Assembly: GCF_000744255.1 (NCBI RefSeq)
Contig: NZ_JQLO01000001.1
Coordinates: 930,001 to 994,000 of the forward strand
Direction of reading: 5' to 3'
DNA length: 64,000 nt
Origin: Carnobacterium divergens DSM 20623
Lineage (GTDB): Bacteria; Bacillota; Bacilli; Lactobacillales; Carnobacteriaceae
This document shows positions 20,439 through 27,693 of this stretch, piece by piece. The notes below the pieces were generated by a model. The model had not been told where the DNA came from and ran no database searches. It saw nothing but the letters and a program-made list of their open reading frames with translations. Position 1 is the stretch's first letter. Each line of letters starts with the position of its first letter. Position numbers and translations under genes: made by a program.

Positions 20439-21293
20439 CGCTTTTGATCGCGTGCCAATTAAAACTGGTTTTGACATGCTAGAATGTCCGATTTCTTGTG
20501 TTTGAGCAATTGAAAAATGATACTTGGATGCATAGGATAAAATCAATTTCTTTAAATCATTGATTTGTTGTTTTTCATTCAGTTCAGTAAATTCTCCCAA
20601 CAAGATACCTTTGCACTCTTCTAAATAACCAATTTGTTCTAATTGGGCAAAGTAACTGCTAATCGTTGCAATATCACCACTGCGGGCTTCTAATAATAAC
20701 CAATTATTTTTGGCTGAAGGTAAAAAACGCGTTCCTGCTAATTTTAATAGACAGCGAATGTTCCCGCCAATCATTGTTTCGTTTGAAGAAATCATCTCTG
20801 TACTTCCCAAAGTTAAGTCTAATTCTACTGACTTATTTTCCATAAATACCTTTGAAAAATAGCTTTCTTGTAAAGTAGCATCTTTTTTTACTAAATTCAA
20901 TAATTGATAGTTAAAGCCATTAATTCCAGTTTTATGGAGGATTGCATTAATTAAAACGGTTAAGTCACTATAACCTACAAAGGGTGTGTTTGCTTTTTGA
21001 ATCATCTTAAAGTCTAGTAACGGCAATAGTTCATTCGCTACATCTCCACCAGATAAATCAAAAATCATTTTTACCTTTGGATTCAAGTAAAGATTCATTA
21101 ACGCGTCCCTTCGTTCGTACTTAGTGCCACTAAAAAGCGAGTTTGATTGTTGATATAGTGTAGTGGCCTCTATTGTTTGAATTCCAAATTGAAGCTTTAG
21201 TTTTTCTTTTAAAGCTTCAATCAACGGACGATCTACTTTGGATTTTCCATTTGAACATGCGATTATTCCGATTGAATCTCCAATATTTAACAT
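20433..21293 (-). CDS. S66-family LD-carboxypeptidase / MccF-like peptidase
   Basis: Members cut the L-D bond of murein tetrapeptides during wall recycling, or inactivate peptide antibiotics (MccF). The 286-residue cytosolic protein has the nucleophile Ser109 in FVGYSDLTVLI, the catalytic glutamate in LLLEARSGDIATI and the catalytic histidine in EIGHSSMSKPVLIG. The length is a little short of the 300-330 typical of LdcA. There is no signal peptide. GTGAG precedes ATG 21293. It is probably monocistronic, although no terminator separates it from the S-component genes downstream. LdcA and MccF roles cannot be told apart from sequence alone. Confidence 0.85.
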   Translation of the reverse strand: MLNIGDSIGIIACSNGKSKVDRPLIEALKEKLKLQFGIQTIEATTLYQQSNSLFSGTKYERRDALMNLYLNPKVKMIFDLSGGDVANELLPLLDFKMIQKANTPFVGYSDLTVLINAILHKTGINGFNYQLLNLVKKDATLQESYFSKVFMENKSVELDLTLGSTEMISSNETMIGGNIRCLLKLAGTRFLPSAKNNWLLLEARSGDIATISSYFAQLEQIGYLEECKGILLGEFTELNEKQQINDLKKLILSYASKYHFSIAQTQEIGHSSMSKPVLIGTRSKAL

Positions 21294-21346
21294 CTTCTCA
21301 CCTACTTCTAGCTTTCATTTTACCATTTTTATAACGTTCTTCCTAC

Positions 21347-21386
21347 AAAAAAAGAGTCCCAGTTACAAACACTAGGACTCTTTTTG
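21347..21386 (-). terminator. intrinsic terminator of the PfpI/DJ-1 gene
   Basis: On the minus strand the stem AAAGAGTCC / GGACTCTTT is followed by a run of seven T. It lies just after the gene ending at 21387. Confidence 0.85.
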
Positions 21387-21908
21387 TTAGTTTTCAAATG
21401 CCGCTAAAAATTGGATCATATATTCTGGCAAATCAGGAGGTCTACGGCTTGAAACGATGTGTCCGTCCGTAATTGCTGGAGTGTCGTGCCAAATCGCCCC
21501 TGCATTCGTTAAATCGTCCTTAATACCAGGTGTGCTGGTAACATTGATGCCTTTTAAAATCCCTGCTGAAGCAAGCACCCAACCCGCATGACAAATTTGC
21601 CCAATTGGTTGTTGTTTCGTATTGAAATGTTGGACGAATTCAATTACTTTTGGGAAACGTCTCAATTTATCTGGTGCCCAACCACCTGGAACTAAAATTC
21701 CAGCATAGTCATTTAGATCAATTTCTTCAAAAGCGTAATCACTAGTTGCTGGAACGCCATATTTCCCGATATAGGTGTGGTTCTTTTCTTCTCCAACCAA
21801 ATGAAAAATTCCACCGGCTTCTCTCACACGCATAACCGGGTACCATAATTCTAAATCTTCAAAATCATCACTAACTAACGCAATAATTTTTTTATTTTTT
21901 ACTGTCAA
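21387..21908 (-). CDS. PfpI/DJ-1 family protein (putative deglycase or protease)
   Basis: The 173-residue protein has the DJ-1/PfpI fold. The nucleophile Cys106 is in GQICHAGWVLAS with His107 next to it, and the preceding ILVPGGWAPDKLRR and EDLELWYPVMRVREAG segments are typical. Members act as stress proteins, methylglyoxal-adduct deglycases or peptidases; the activity is disputed even for well-studied members. The start is TTG 21908, with AGGAGG eight nt upstream. The gene stands alone between two terminators. Confidence 0.87.
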   Translation of the reverse strand: MTVKNKKIIALVSDDFEDLELWYPVMRVREAGGIFHLVGEEKNHTYIGKYGVPATSDYAFEEIDLNDYAGILVPGGWAPDKLRRFPKVIEFVQHFNTKQQPIGQICHAGWVLASAGILKGINVTSTPGIKDDLTNAGAIWHDTPAITDGHIVSSRRPPDLPEYMIQFLAAFEN

Positions 21909-21984
21909 TGGGATGTCCTCCTAAAAATAGATTACTATCAGTTTAACAGTGAATAGATTCCTCTGTAAACATATTTGCTTTTAT

Positions 21985-22038
21985 AAAAAATTCCTTGCAG
22001 CTATTAGATCAATTTCTAATAGTGCAAGGAATTTTTTT
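21985..22038. terminator. bidirectional intrinsic terminator after the LCP gene
   Basis: A long hairpin (AAAAAATTCCTTGCA arm, TGCAAGGAATTTTTT arm, inner CTATTAGA / TCTAATAG pairing) ends the LCP gene on the minus strand. Confidence 0.9.
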
Positions 22039-22966
22039 AATCTTCTAAAAATTTATTTAGTTCTGTTTTATTTTTGGCCGTATCAATTTCAAGAACACTA
22101 CCTGCATGTTCGTAATAACCATTTTCCCACGATCCCTCAATAGGTAACGTTAAGGTTTCAATCGGTTTTGTTTTTCCTAATACAAAGTCTGTTCCAGCAG
22201 ATAACAACAAACTACTTGGTAAGTTGGTAACTGTGTATCCTTCAACCTTACCTAAGACGCTTGGTAACTTTGTAATATTGGTGACTTTAACGCCTTGCTC
22301 TGCAACAGCATTCAGAACTTGTTGTTGTCTTCTTACACGTCCAAAGTCGCTCTCAGCATCATGTCTAAAGCGAGCGTATTGTAGTAAGGTTTCGCCATCC
22401 ATTTTTTGTGGTCCTTTTTTTATGGAAGCTTCGATATATTCAGACATATCTTTTTCGGCATCAATTTGAACACCATCTGGTAGCAAAGTATCAATAATTT
22501 TTGGAAAACTATCAAAATCAACAATTACAAAATATTCAATGCCAATACCAAAGTTTTCACTGATGGTTTTTCTTAGTAGTTCAGGTCCACCATATGAATA
22601 AGCAGCGTTGATTTTATCTTTATCATGACCAGGTATATCAACATACATGTCTCTCATTAGCGAAACTAATTTTGGTTGTTTTGACTTTGAATCGTAATGG
22701 GCAATCATTAAAGAATCGGAACGACCTTGGTCATCGCCTCTTGAATCACTCCCAATAAATAAAATATTGACGTCATTTAAATCTTCCGCTTTTTCTCCAT
22801 TAAATGTAATATCCGATTTATCCGGTAAATTTTGATCAGATCGAGCTTCTTTCAAGCTATTGCGATAGCTTGCATAAGCAAAACCACCTCCCGCTATCAA
22901 TAAAATTAGTAGGATAAGTACGCTATTTCGAAAAATATGGCGTTTTTTCTTGTGTTGATTTCTCAT
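22037..22966 (-). CDS. LytR-CpsA-Psr (LCP) family wall-polymer ligase
   Basis: LCP enzymes transfer lipid-linked anionic polymers such as teichoic acids or capsule onto peptidoglycan outside the membrane. The 309-residue protein has a short basic cytoplasmic N-terminus, one signal-anchor span at about residues 12-30 and an extracellular LCP domain. Conserved stretches are NILFIGSDSRGDD, LVSLMRDMYVDIPGHDKDKINAAYSYGG, DGETLLQYARFRHD and SDFGRVRRQQQVL, which hold the acidic and arginine residues that bind the pyrophosphate lipid. GAAAGAAGG precedes ATG 22966. It is monocistronic and not to be confused with the LytR response regulator at 12955. Confidence 0.92.
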   Translation of the reverse strand: MRNQHKKKRHIFRNSVLILLILLIAGGGFAYASYRNSLKEARSDQNLPDKSDITFNGEKAEDLNDVNILFIGSDSRGDDQGRSDSLMIAHYDSKSKQPKLVSLMRDMYVDIPGHDKDKINAAYSYGGPELLRKTISENFGIGIEYFVIVDFDSFPKIIDTLLPDGVQIDAEKDMSEYIEASIKKGPQKMDGETLLQYARFRHDAESDFGRVRRQQQVLNAVAEQGVKVTNITKLPSVLGKVEGYTVTNLPSSLLLSAGTDFVLGKTKPIETLTLPIEGSWENGYYEHAGSVLEIDTAKNKTELNKFLED

Positions 22967-23084
22967 AGTTTGCCTTCTTTCACCTTTTTTTGTTTTTATA
23001 AGTAGTTTCTTTTCATAATCCTTTCTTATTAAAACATAAAGAGATTAAGGAATCTTAAAGGAAATCAAAAATATTTTTCAAGGC

Positions 23085-23516
23085 TTAATGAATTAATTGA
23101 AAGGAACGATTCATTCGACCTAGTAAAACCATTAATAGTTGTTTTTCTTCATCTGACCATGATTGGAAGATTAGTTCCCATTGTTGGGTTAAGTTTTGAT
23201 TGATTCGATTTTGTAAATTTTGTCCCTCTTCACTTAATTGAACATTTCTTAAACGTCGATCTTCGTTTTTAATTTCAATAACTAAATTTTTTTTGACTAA
23301 AATATCTAATTGTCGACTCAAAGTTGATTTATCTAAGTTCGTTTCAAAGCTAAGTTTTTTTATCGTTTTAGGAATATCAATAAGATTATTTAACAGTGTA
23401 AAGGTTGCTTTTGTTAACGCGTTCTCTTTTAATAATTTATTTTCAAATTGATTGAACTCATTATAAAAATGTTCCAGTTGAATTTTAATTTCATTGATTT
23501 GAGTGTACTTACCCAT
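23085..23516 (-). CDS. MarR-family transcriptional regulator
   Basis: The 143-residue protein has the winged helix of MarR dimers (TLLNNLIDIPKTIKKLSFETNLDKSTLSRQL as successive helices, wing KNEDRRLRNVQLSEEGQ). A longer version beginning at 23555 adds residues encoded inside the operator and ribosome site, so ATG 23516 (AGGAGGG just upstream) is chosen. A large palindromic operator lies across its promoter, which implies autoregulation. Its other targets are unknown. It follows the trpXYZ importer genes on the same strand, but the operator between them makes it a separate transcription unit. A signal such as a drug, phenolic or oxidant would be typical. Confidence 0.9.
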   Translation of the reverse strand: MGKYTQINEIKIQLEHFYNEFNQFENKLLKENALTKATFTLLNNLIDIPKTIKKLSFETNLDKSTLSRQLDILVKKNLVIEIKNEDRRLRNVQLSEEGQNLQNRINQNLTQQWELIFQSWSDEEKQLLMVLLGRMNRSFQLIH

Positions 23517-23538
23517 GAAAATCCCTCCTACTATAAAA

Positions 23539-23581
23539 ATAGTTGCATAACACAACTATTATCGTTGTATTATGCAACTAT
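23539..23581 (-). promoter_or_regulatory. 43-bp palindromic MarR operator
   Basis: Two 18-nt arms (23539-23556 and 23564-23581) match as an inverted repeat at 17 of 18 positions around a 7-base centre. Each arm is itself a TTG-N7-CAA-like dyad (GTTGCATAACACAAC and GTTGTATTATGCAAC), so two MarR dimers could bind side by side. It lies 22-65 nt upstream of the MarR start codon. Confidence 0.8.
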
Positions 23582-23610
23582 ATACTAAAAAGCGTTTAAA
23601 TTCAATGTTT

Positions 23611-24420
23611 TTAACTCCCTAAAAGCATCTCATCTTTTAGCTGCCCATCTTTTGTCGCAGTTTGAAATAAGTTCATTACGTCATTGACAGAAAGTCGAGC
23701 TTTTTCATCACCTTTGATATCTACAACTACTTTTCCATAATCTAACATAATTAAACGATTGCCATAGTTCAACGCGTCTTTCATATTATGAGTAATCATC
23801 AATGTCGTTAATCCTTCATTTTGAATGCGCTGATTGGTTAAATCCAGCACTACTTTTGCTGTCTTTGGATCTAATGCGGCTGTGTGTTCATCTAATAGTA
23901 AAATAGCTGGTTTTTTCAAAGTAGCCATCAATAACGTAATCGCCTGTCGTTGACCACCTGAAAGCAATCCAATTTCACTATCAATTCTATTTTCTAAACC
24001 TAATCCTAATTGGGCTAGTTGCTCTTTAAAATAAGTTCGCTCTTTTTGAGTATTGCCTTTACGCAAAGTTCTTTTTTGACCTCTGCGGTAAGCCATCGAC
24101 ATGTTTTCTCCAACCGTCATTCGCGAAGCCGTCCCCATTCTAGGGTCTTGGAACACTCTTCCAACCATTGCTGCTCGTTGGTGTTCTTTTAGTTTTGTCA
24201 CATCATTCCCCTCAATAGAAATATGTCCAGTATCTGGTAAAAAATTTCCTGCTATGCTATTAAGCAGCGTCGATTTCCCAGCTCCATTCCCACCAATAAT
24301 CGTGATAAAATCTCCTTCGTTGACTGCTAAATCAATTCCCTTTAAAACTTGATTTTGATTAATAGTTCCTTTATTAAATGTTTTCTCAATCTGCGAAAGA
24401 TTTAAAATTTCTTGAGTCAT
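23611..24420 (-). CDS. trpZ: ABC transporter ATP-binding protein (TrpZ type)
   Basis: This is the ATPase of the importer encoded by the next two upstream genes. The 269 residues show Walker A GGNGAGKST, the signature LLSGGQRQAITLLMA, Walker B ILLLDEHTAALDP and the H-loop MITHNMKDAL. The unusual YRRGQKRTLRKG insert and EHTAALD (in place of EPTSALD) are typical of the family that pairs with ABC_sub_bind receptors. It overlaps the permease gene by one base. The tryptophan assignment rests on family recognition and on the Trp-coding leader peptides upstream, not on the ATPase itself. Confidence 0.85.
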   Translation of the reverse strand: MTQEILNLSQIEKTFNKGTINQNQVLKGIDLAVNEGDFITIIGGNGAGKSTLLNSIAGNFLPDTGHISIEGNDVTKLKEHQRAAMVGRVFQDPRMGTASRMTVGENMSMAYRRGQKRTLRKGNTQKERTYFKEQLAQLGLGLENRIDSEIGLLSGGQRQAITLLMATLKKPAILLLDEHTAALDPKTAKVVLDLTNQRIQNEGLTTLMITHNMKDALNYGNRLIMLDYGKVVVDIKGDEKARLSVNDVMNLFQTATKDGQLKDEMLLGS

Positions 24421-25310
24421 TAGGCTTCCTCCTTTTTAGCAAAGAAATTTAAGTTTAATTTTGAGCGTAAACTCGGTAATGCTAAACAAATCGCTAAGAT
24501 AATAGCTGAAAAGAGTTTTAAATCATTGGGTTGTAAGCCGATAACTAACACGAAAGTAATAATCAAACGGTAGATAATCGCTCCAAGAATCACACAAATC
24601 AAACGATTTCCTAAAGAGAGATTGCCAAAAACGACTTCTCCGATGATAACTGAAGCTAATCCGATAACAATTGTCCCAATCCCCATGCTGATATCTGCAT
24701 AGCCGTTGTCTTGTGTAATTAGCCCACCAGCAAAAGCAATCATGCCGTTGGATAACATTAACGCTAAAATTTTAGTTTTATTTGTAGAAACACCTAGAGA
24801 ACGAGCCATGATTTCATTGTCTCCTGTAGCAATTAGGGCTTGACCTAATTCTGTATTGAAAAAGAGAATCAATAAAAGAATAACGGCCACTACGATAATC
24901 AAACCAATTAAAATCGTATCAAACTGCGCAGGTAAATGTAATGGTCGAAGCAGATCATTAAGCTTTTCCTTGCCAAGTAGGCTTAAATTAGCACGTCCCA
25001 TAATTCGAAGATTAATGGAATACAAACCCGTCATCGTTAAAATTCCAGCAAGTAGTCCTGGAATGTTGCATTTTGTAATTAAAAATCCTGTGATGGCACC
25101 CGCCAACATTCCACTAATAAATGCGACTAGTGTTGCGATTATTGGGTGTACACCTGATAATATTAACTTGGCACAAACGGCAGCTCCTAAAGGAAAGGAC
25201 CCTTCTGCTGTCATATCAGGTAAATCTAAAATTCTAAATGTAATAAAAATTCCTAGCGCCATTACGCCCCATAATAATCCTTGTGAAGTTGCTGTAACGA
25301 TTAAATTCAT
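24420..25310 (-). CDS. trpY: ABC transporter permease (TrpY type)
   Basis: The 296-residue membrane protein has eight or nine spans and belongs to the branched-chain-type permease family (BPD_transp_2). Recognisable parts are GVMALGIFITFRILDLPDMTAEGSF near the N-terminus, CNIPGLLAGILTMTGLYSINLRIMGRANLSLLG in the middle as adjoining segments, and ATGDNEIMARSLGVSTNKTK in the cytoplasmic coupling loop. It sits between the receptor gene (21 bases upstream) and the ATPase gene (one-base overlap), so all three are one operon. Import of tryptophan is inferred from the operon's leader. Confidence 0.85.
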   Translation of the reverse strand: MNLIVTATSQGLLWGVMALGIFITFRILDLPDMTAEGSFPLGAAVCAKLILSGVHPIIATLVAFISGMLAGAITGFLITKCNIPGLLAGILTMTGLYSINLRIMGRANLSLLGKEKLNDLLRPLHLPAQFDTILIGLIIVVAVILLLILFFNTELGQALIATGDNEIMARSLGVSTNKTKILALMLSNGMIAFAGGLITQDNGYADISMGIGTIVIGLASVIIGEVVFGNLSLGNRLICVILGAIIYRLIITFVLVIGLQPNDLKLFSAIILAICLALPSLRSKLNLNFFAKKEEA

Positions 25311-25331
25311 TCATTCTTCCTCCAATACTCA

Positions 25332-26315
25332 TTAATTGATGATTGCGTGATCTAACATTTCTTGCGGAATGGTGATGCCTAGTTTTTCTGCTTTTTTAGG
25401 ATTAATAATGGTATCTCCATGTTTTAAATATTCAATTGGTGTAGTTGCTGCTTTTTTCTTACCTTTTAATAAATCAGCCGTCATTTTTCCAGTCATTTTT
25501 CCTAGTTCATATTGGTTTAATCCAACGGTTGCTAAGCCACCTTCAGCTACCATTGTATCGACAGCTGGAAATATAGGAATTCCTTTGGCATCTGTGACTG
25601 AAATTAAAGTGTTCATGGCACTAGCCACGGTATTATCAGCAGGAACATAGATAGCATCAACTTTTCCAGCTAAGCTAGTGGCTACTTGATTAACATCATT
25701 AGTTGAAGAAACAGTTGCTGTAATAGGTTCTAAACCCGATTTTTTGGCTTCGGCTTCGGCTTGTTTGCCTTGAACAACTGAATTATCTTCACTTGATGAG
25801 TAGATAATACCTATTTTTTTAGCGCTTGGAAGAAGGGTTTTTATTAAGTTAAACTGTGCTTTGATTGGTGTTAAATCACTCACACCAGTAATGTTACCTC
25901 CTGGATGCTGATTGTCTGCCACTAATCCTGCACCTTTTGGATCTGTTACAGCACCTAAAACGATTGGGATTTCTTTTGAAGCATTTGCTAATGCTTGTGC
26001 AGAAGGCGTAGCAATTCCTACCATTACAGCAGCTTGTTCATTGGCAAAACGTTCACTCATTGTTTTTAAATTGCTTTGATCTCCTTGTGCATTTTGAAAA
26101 TCAATTTTGATGTTTTTTTTATCGACAAAACCTTCTTCTTTTAGAGCATCCACGATTCCTTGATAAATCTTATCCAATGCTGGATGGCTCGTAAGTTGCA
26201 AAATCCCTACAACTGGAATCTCTTTTTCTTTTGTTGCTTGTTTTTTAGTTTCTGTTACAAAGGCAACGCTTAACAAAATAATCAATACAGTAATAAAACC
26301 AATCATTTTTTTCAT
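25332..26315 (-). CDS. trpX: ABC transporter substrate-binding protein (TrpX type)
   Basis: The 327-residue protein is an ABC_sub_bind receptor. Motifs include VVGILQLTSHPALDKIYQGI, VGIATPSAQALANAS, PIVLGAVTDPKGAGLV and the C-terminal GDTIINPKKAEKLGITIP. It has an N-terminal hydrophobic segment (residues 4-22) but no lipobox cysteine after it (SVAFVTETKK), so it appears to stay anchored by an uncleaved signal. In Lactobacillales close relatives are assigned to tryptophan import. GGAGG is 8 nt before ATG 26315. The gene is reached only after a 390-nt leader carrying two Trp-containing micro-ORFs and two terminators. Confidence 0.85.
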   Translation of the reverse strand: MKKMIGFITVLIILLSVAFVTETKKQATKEKEIPVVGILQLTSHPALDKIYQGIVDALKEEGFVDKKNIKIDFQNAQGDQSNLKTMSERFANEQAAVMVGIATPSAQALANASKEIPIVLGAVTDPKGAGLVADNQHPGGNITGVSDLTPIKAQFNLIKTLLPSAKKIGIIYSSSEDNSVVQGKQAEAEAKKSGLEPITATVSSTNDVNQVATSLAGKVDAIYVPADNTVASAMNTLISVTDAKGIPIFPAVDTMVAEGGLATVGLNQYELGKMTGKMTADLLKGKKKAATTPIEYLKHGDTIINPKKAEKLGITIPQEMLDHAIIN

Positions 26316-26358
26316 TGTTTTTCCTCCAATAAATTTTTATTTAATTGTTTAATGTCAT

Positions 26359-26397
26359 CTATTTGCTTTGCCATCGTTGACTAGTCCATTGTCTCAT
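26359..26397 (-). CDS. second Trp leader peptide (12 codons)
   Basis: ATG at 26397 has AGAGGAG (26406-26412) exactly 8 nt upstream, and the reading frame encodes MRQWTSQRWQSK followed by TAG. Two of twelve codons are TGG, far above chance for such AT-rich DNA. It starts 30 bases after terminator T2 and ends 43 bases before trpX. It is very likely translated as a tryptophan-sensing leader. Its position after the terminators suggests it controls translation of trpX or mRNA stability rather than termination, which is inference. The stretch TGGCAAAGC-AAATAGAT repeats that of the first leader. Confidence 0.75.
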   Translation of the reverse strand: MRQWTSQRWQSK

Positions 26398-26427
26398 TAT
26401 TAAAACTCCTCTATCTAATTTATGAAT

Positions 26428-26474
26428 AAAAAAACAGCTTCCCAATGAATAAAACCATTGTGGAAGCTGTTTTT
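26428..26474 (-). terminator. trp leader terminator T2
   Basis: On the minus strand AAACAGCTTCC pairs with GGAAGCTGTTT, with a second inner stem CAATG / CATTG, followed by a run of seven T. It lies between the two leader peptides and would end transcription before trpX. Confidence 0.9.
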
Positions 26475-26479
26475 AACAA

Positions 26480-26520
26480 AACAAAAACCACATAGAATCA
26501 GGGTATCCGTTTCTATGTGG
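26480..26520 (-). terminator. trp leader terminator T1
   Basis: On the minus strand a perfect 10-bp stem CCACATAGAA / TTCTATGTGG (13-nt loop) is followed by TTTTTGTTTTG. Its 5' arm can alternatively pair with TATCTATGTTGG at 26550-26561, so it is probably conditional. Confidence 0.8.
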
Positions 26521-26631
26521 TGGAATTTTAATTTAAATTCTCAAATAAACCAACATAGATACAAGTTCAGAAAGTCTGTCTGAAGGCTGCATCTATGAGT
26601 ACTCTCATGAAATCCAACCTATCTATTTTGG
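26521..26631 (-). promoter_or_regulatory. mutually exclusive RNA pairings of the trp leader
   Basis: Four segments of the transcript can pair in competing ways. Segment 1, CCAAAATAGATA (26620-26631), covers the last codons of leader peptide 1. Segment 2 is CATAGAT (26591-26597). Segment 3 is TATCTATGTTGG (26550-26561). Segment 4 is the CCACCACATAG arm of T1 (26513-26523). Segment 3 matches segment 1 at 11 of 12 positions, segment 2 at 7 of 7, and segment 4 with a two-base bulge. An inner hairpin TTCAGA / TCTGAA supports the 2:3 fold. This is the layout of an attenuator read by a translating ribosome. Confidence 0.65.
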
Positions 26632-26681
26632 CTTTGCCAATTGCGATTCAATTGTTTTAGATTCGTTGGTGTTGTTTTCAT
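26619..26681 (-). CDS. first Trp leader peptide (20 codons)
   Basis: ATG at 26681 has AAAGGAG (26690-26696) with an 8-nt spacer and encodes MKTTPTNLKQLNRNWQSQNR, then TAG. One TGG codon lies at position 15, close to the stop, where a ribosome stalled for lack of Trp-tRNA would sit on segment 1 of the attenuator. The promoter TTGACA-N18-TAAGAT lies 34 bases upstream of the start codon. Start context, length and the following competing hairpins and terminators all fit a leader peptide. No protein function is proposed. Confidence 0.75.
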   Translation of the reverse strand: MKTTPTNLKQLNRNWQSQNR

Positions 26682-26714
26682 GTGTGGCACTCCTTTGTTT
26701 TCTTTGATAAATCA

Positions 26715-26744
26715 ATCTTACTATGTTTCAATCTTATTTGTCAA
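26715..26744 (-). promoter_or_regulatory. promoter of the trp leader and trpXYZ
   Basis: On the minus strand a consensus TTGACA (26739-26744), 18 nt, TAAGAT (26715-26720). It lies just after the end of the carbonic anhydrase gene and gives a leader of about 390 nt. Confidence 0.8.
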
Positions 26745-26764
26745 GCAGATTTTTATAATTAGGG

Positions 26765-27466
26765 TTACTTGTCTGCTAAATAAATTGGTCGCCCTTTTCT
26801 TTCTTGAACAGGACGATTGGTTTTGCCAATCTGCTCTTCAAAAGCTTTTAAGAGTCCTTGGCGCATGTAAACAGGCATTTTAAATACAAGCCATTCAACA
26901 GGACCTTCAGTTGGTGGTGTTGTAAGTGACCCACTATAATTAAAAAAAGTACGTTTTTCAGGTAGCAATTGATTTAACAGAATAGGAACTACAAACCCTC
27001 TAGCTGCATTTCTTGGATTTAATGCAATATTATCAATTTTAGCTAATTTTTTATTTAAGGGTACTTGAGTAGGTTCTGCTACTACCCCAATAACGAGCAA
27101 TTCATTTTTTGCTGAACGATGAACAAGGTGCATTTCTAAAGGGAATTGCTGACTGTTAATCAGATGTTCACTAGGGAGATGAAAATGAATATCTTCTAGT
27201 GTATAGCGTTTATGATTAAAGACTACGTGATTGATTTTTTCTCCTGCAACAGGATTTAAATGAACCGTGTGATTAAAAAAAGAAGATCTAAAATTTGTTG
27301 CGTGGTAATCAAAAGCTAGTAGATTTCCATCCATCTCAGCTGTAACCTCTTCTTCTTTTAAATTAATAGGCGATTGTAAGCTTTCATTTTCAGCTTTATG
27401 AAAAATCGCACAGATATTTTTCCAATTTTCTGGACCTCTGGGGCCTTCTTCGTAGAACCAATCCAA
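26765..27466 (-). CDS. alpha-class carbonic anhydrase
   Basis: The enzyme interconverts CO2 and bicarbonate, supplying bicarbonate to carbamoyl-phosphate synthetase and carboxylases. The 233-residue protein has the zinc histidines His94 and His96 in DIHFHLPSEH and His113 in LEMHLVHRSA, plus QSPINL and the substrate-pocket LTTPPTEGPVEW. There is no signal peptide, so it appears cytosolic, whereas many bacterial alpha-class enzymes are exported. The start is TTG 27466, 7 nt after AGGAGG; the in-frame ATG at 27472 is only one base from the site. It is monocistronic, with the trp promoter directly downstream. Confidence 0.92.
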   Translation of the reverse strand: MDWFYEEGPRGPENWKNICAIFHKAENESLQSPINLKEEEVTAEMDGNLLAFDYHATNFRSSFFNHTVHLNPVAGEKINHVVFNHKRYTLEDIHFHLPSEHLINSQQFPLEMHLVHRSAKNELLVIGVVAEPTQVPLNKKLAKIDNIALNPRNAARGFVVPILLNQLLPEKRTFFNYSGSLTTPPTEGPVEWLVFKMPVYMRQGLLKAFEEQIGKTNRPVQERKGRPIYLADK

Positions 27467-27693
27467 AATCATTCCTCCTAGAATACACAAACTTTCATTT
27501 ATTCTACCTTTTTTTGAAAAAAAAAGTCAACTGATATTGTTTGAAGTTTCTTACCATTTTTCTTAGTTATAAAATTAGGTCCTGTTTATCTTCCATATAC
27601 TTTTAGTGAAATAACCGTTATAATAAGAGCGTTAGCGACAATAAGAAAAGTCTTTTTTTGTCCATATTCAATTAATGAAAGTGAGGAAATCCT

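Noticed and set aside
22037-22966. LytR-type response regulator (by name)
   Set aside because: It is an LCP-family transferase with a membrane anchor and has no receiver or LytTR domain.
26316-26764. T-box riboswitch before trpXYZ
   Set aside because: The expected antiterminator core AGGGTGGNACCGCG and its UGGN bulge are absent from the leader. The Trp codons lie instead in properly initiated micro-ORFs.
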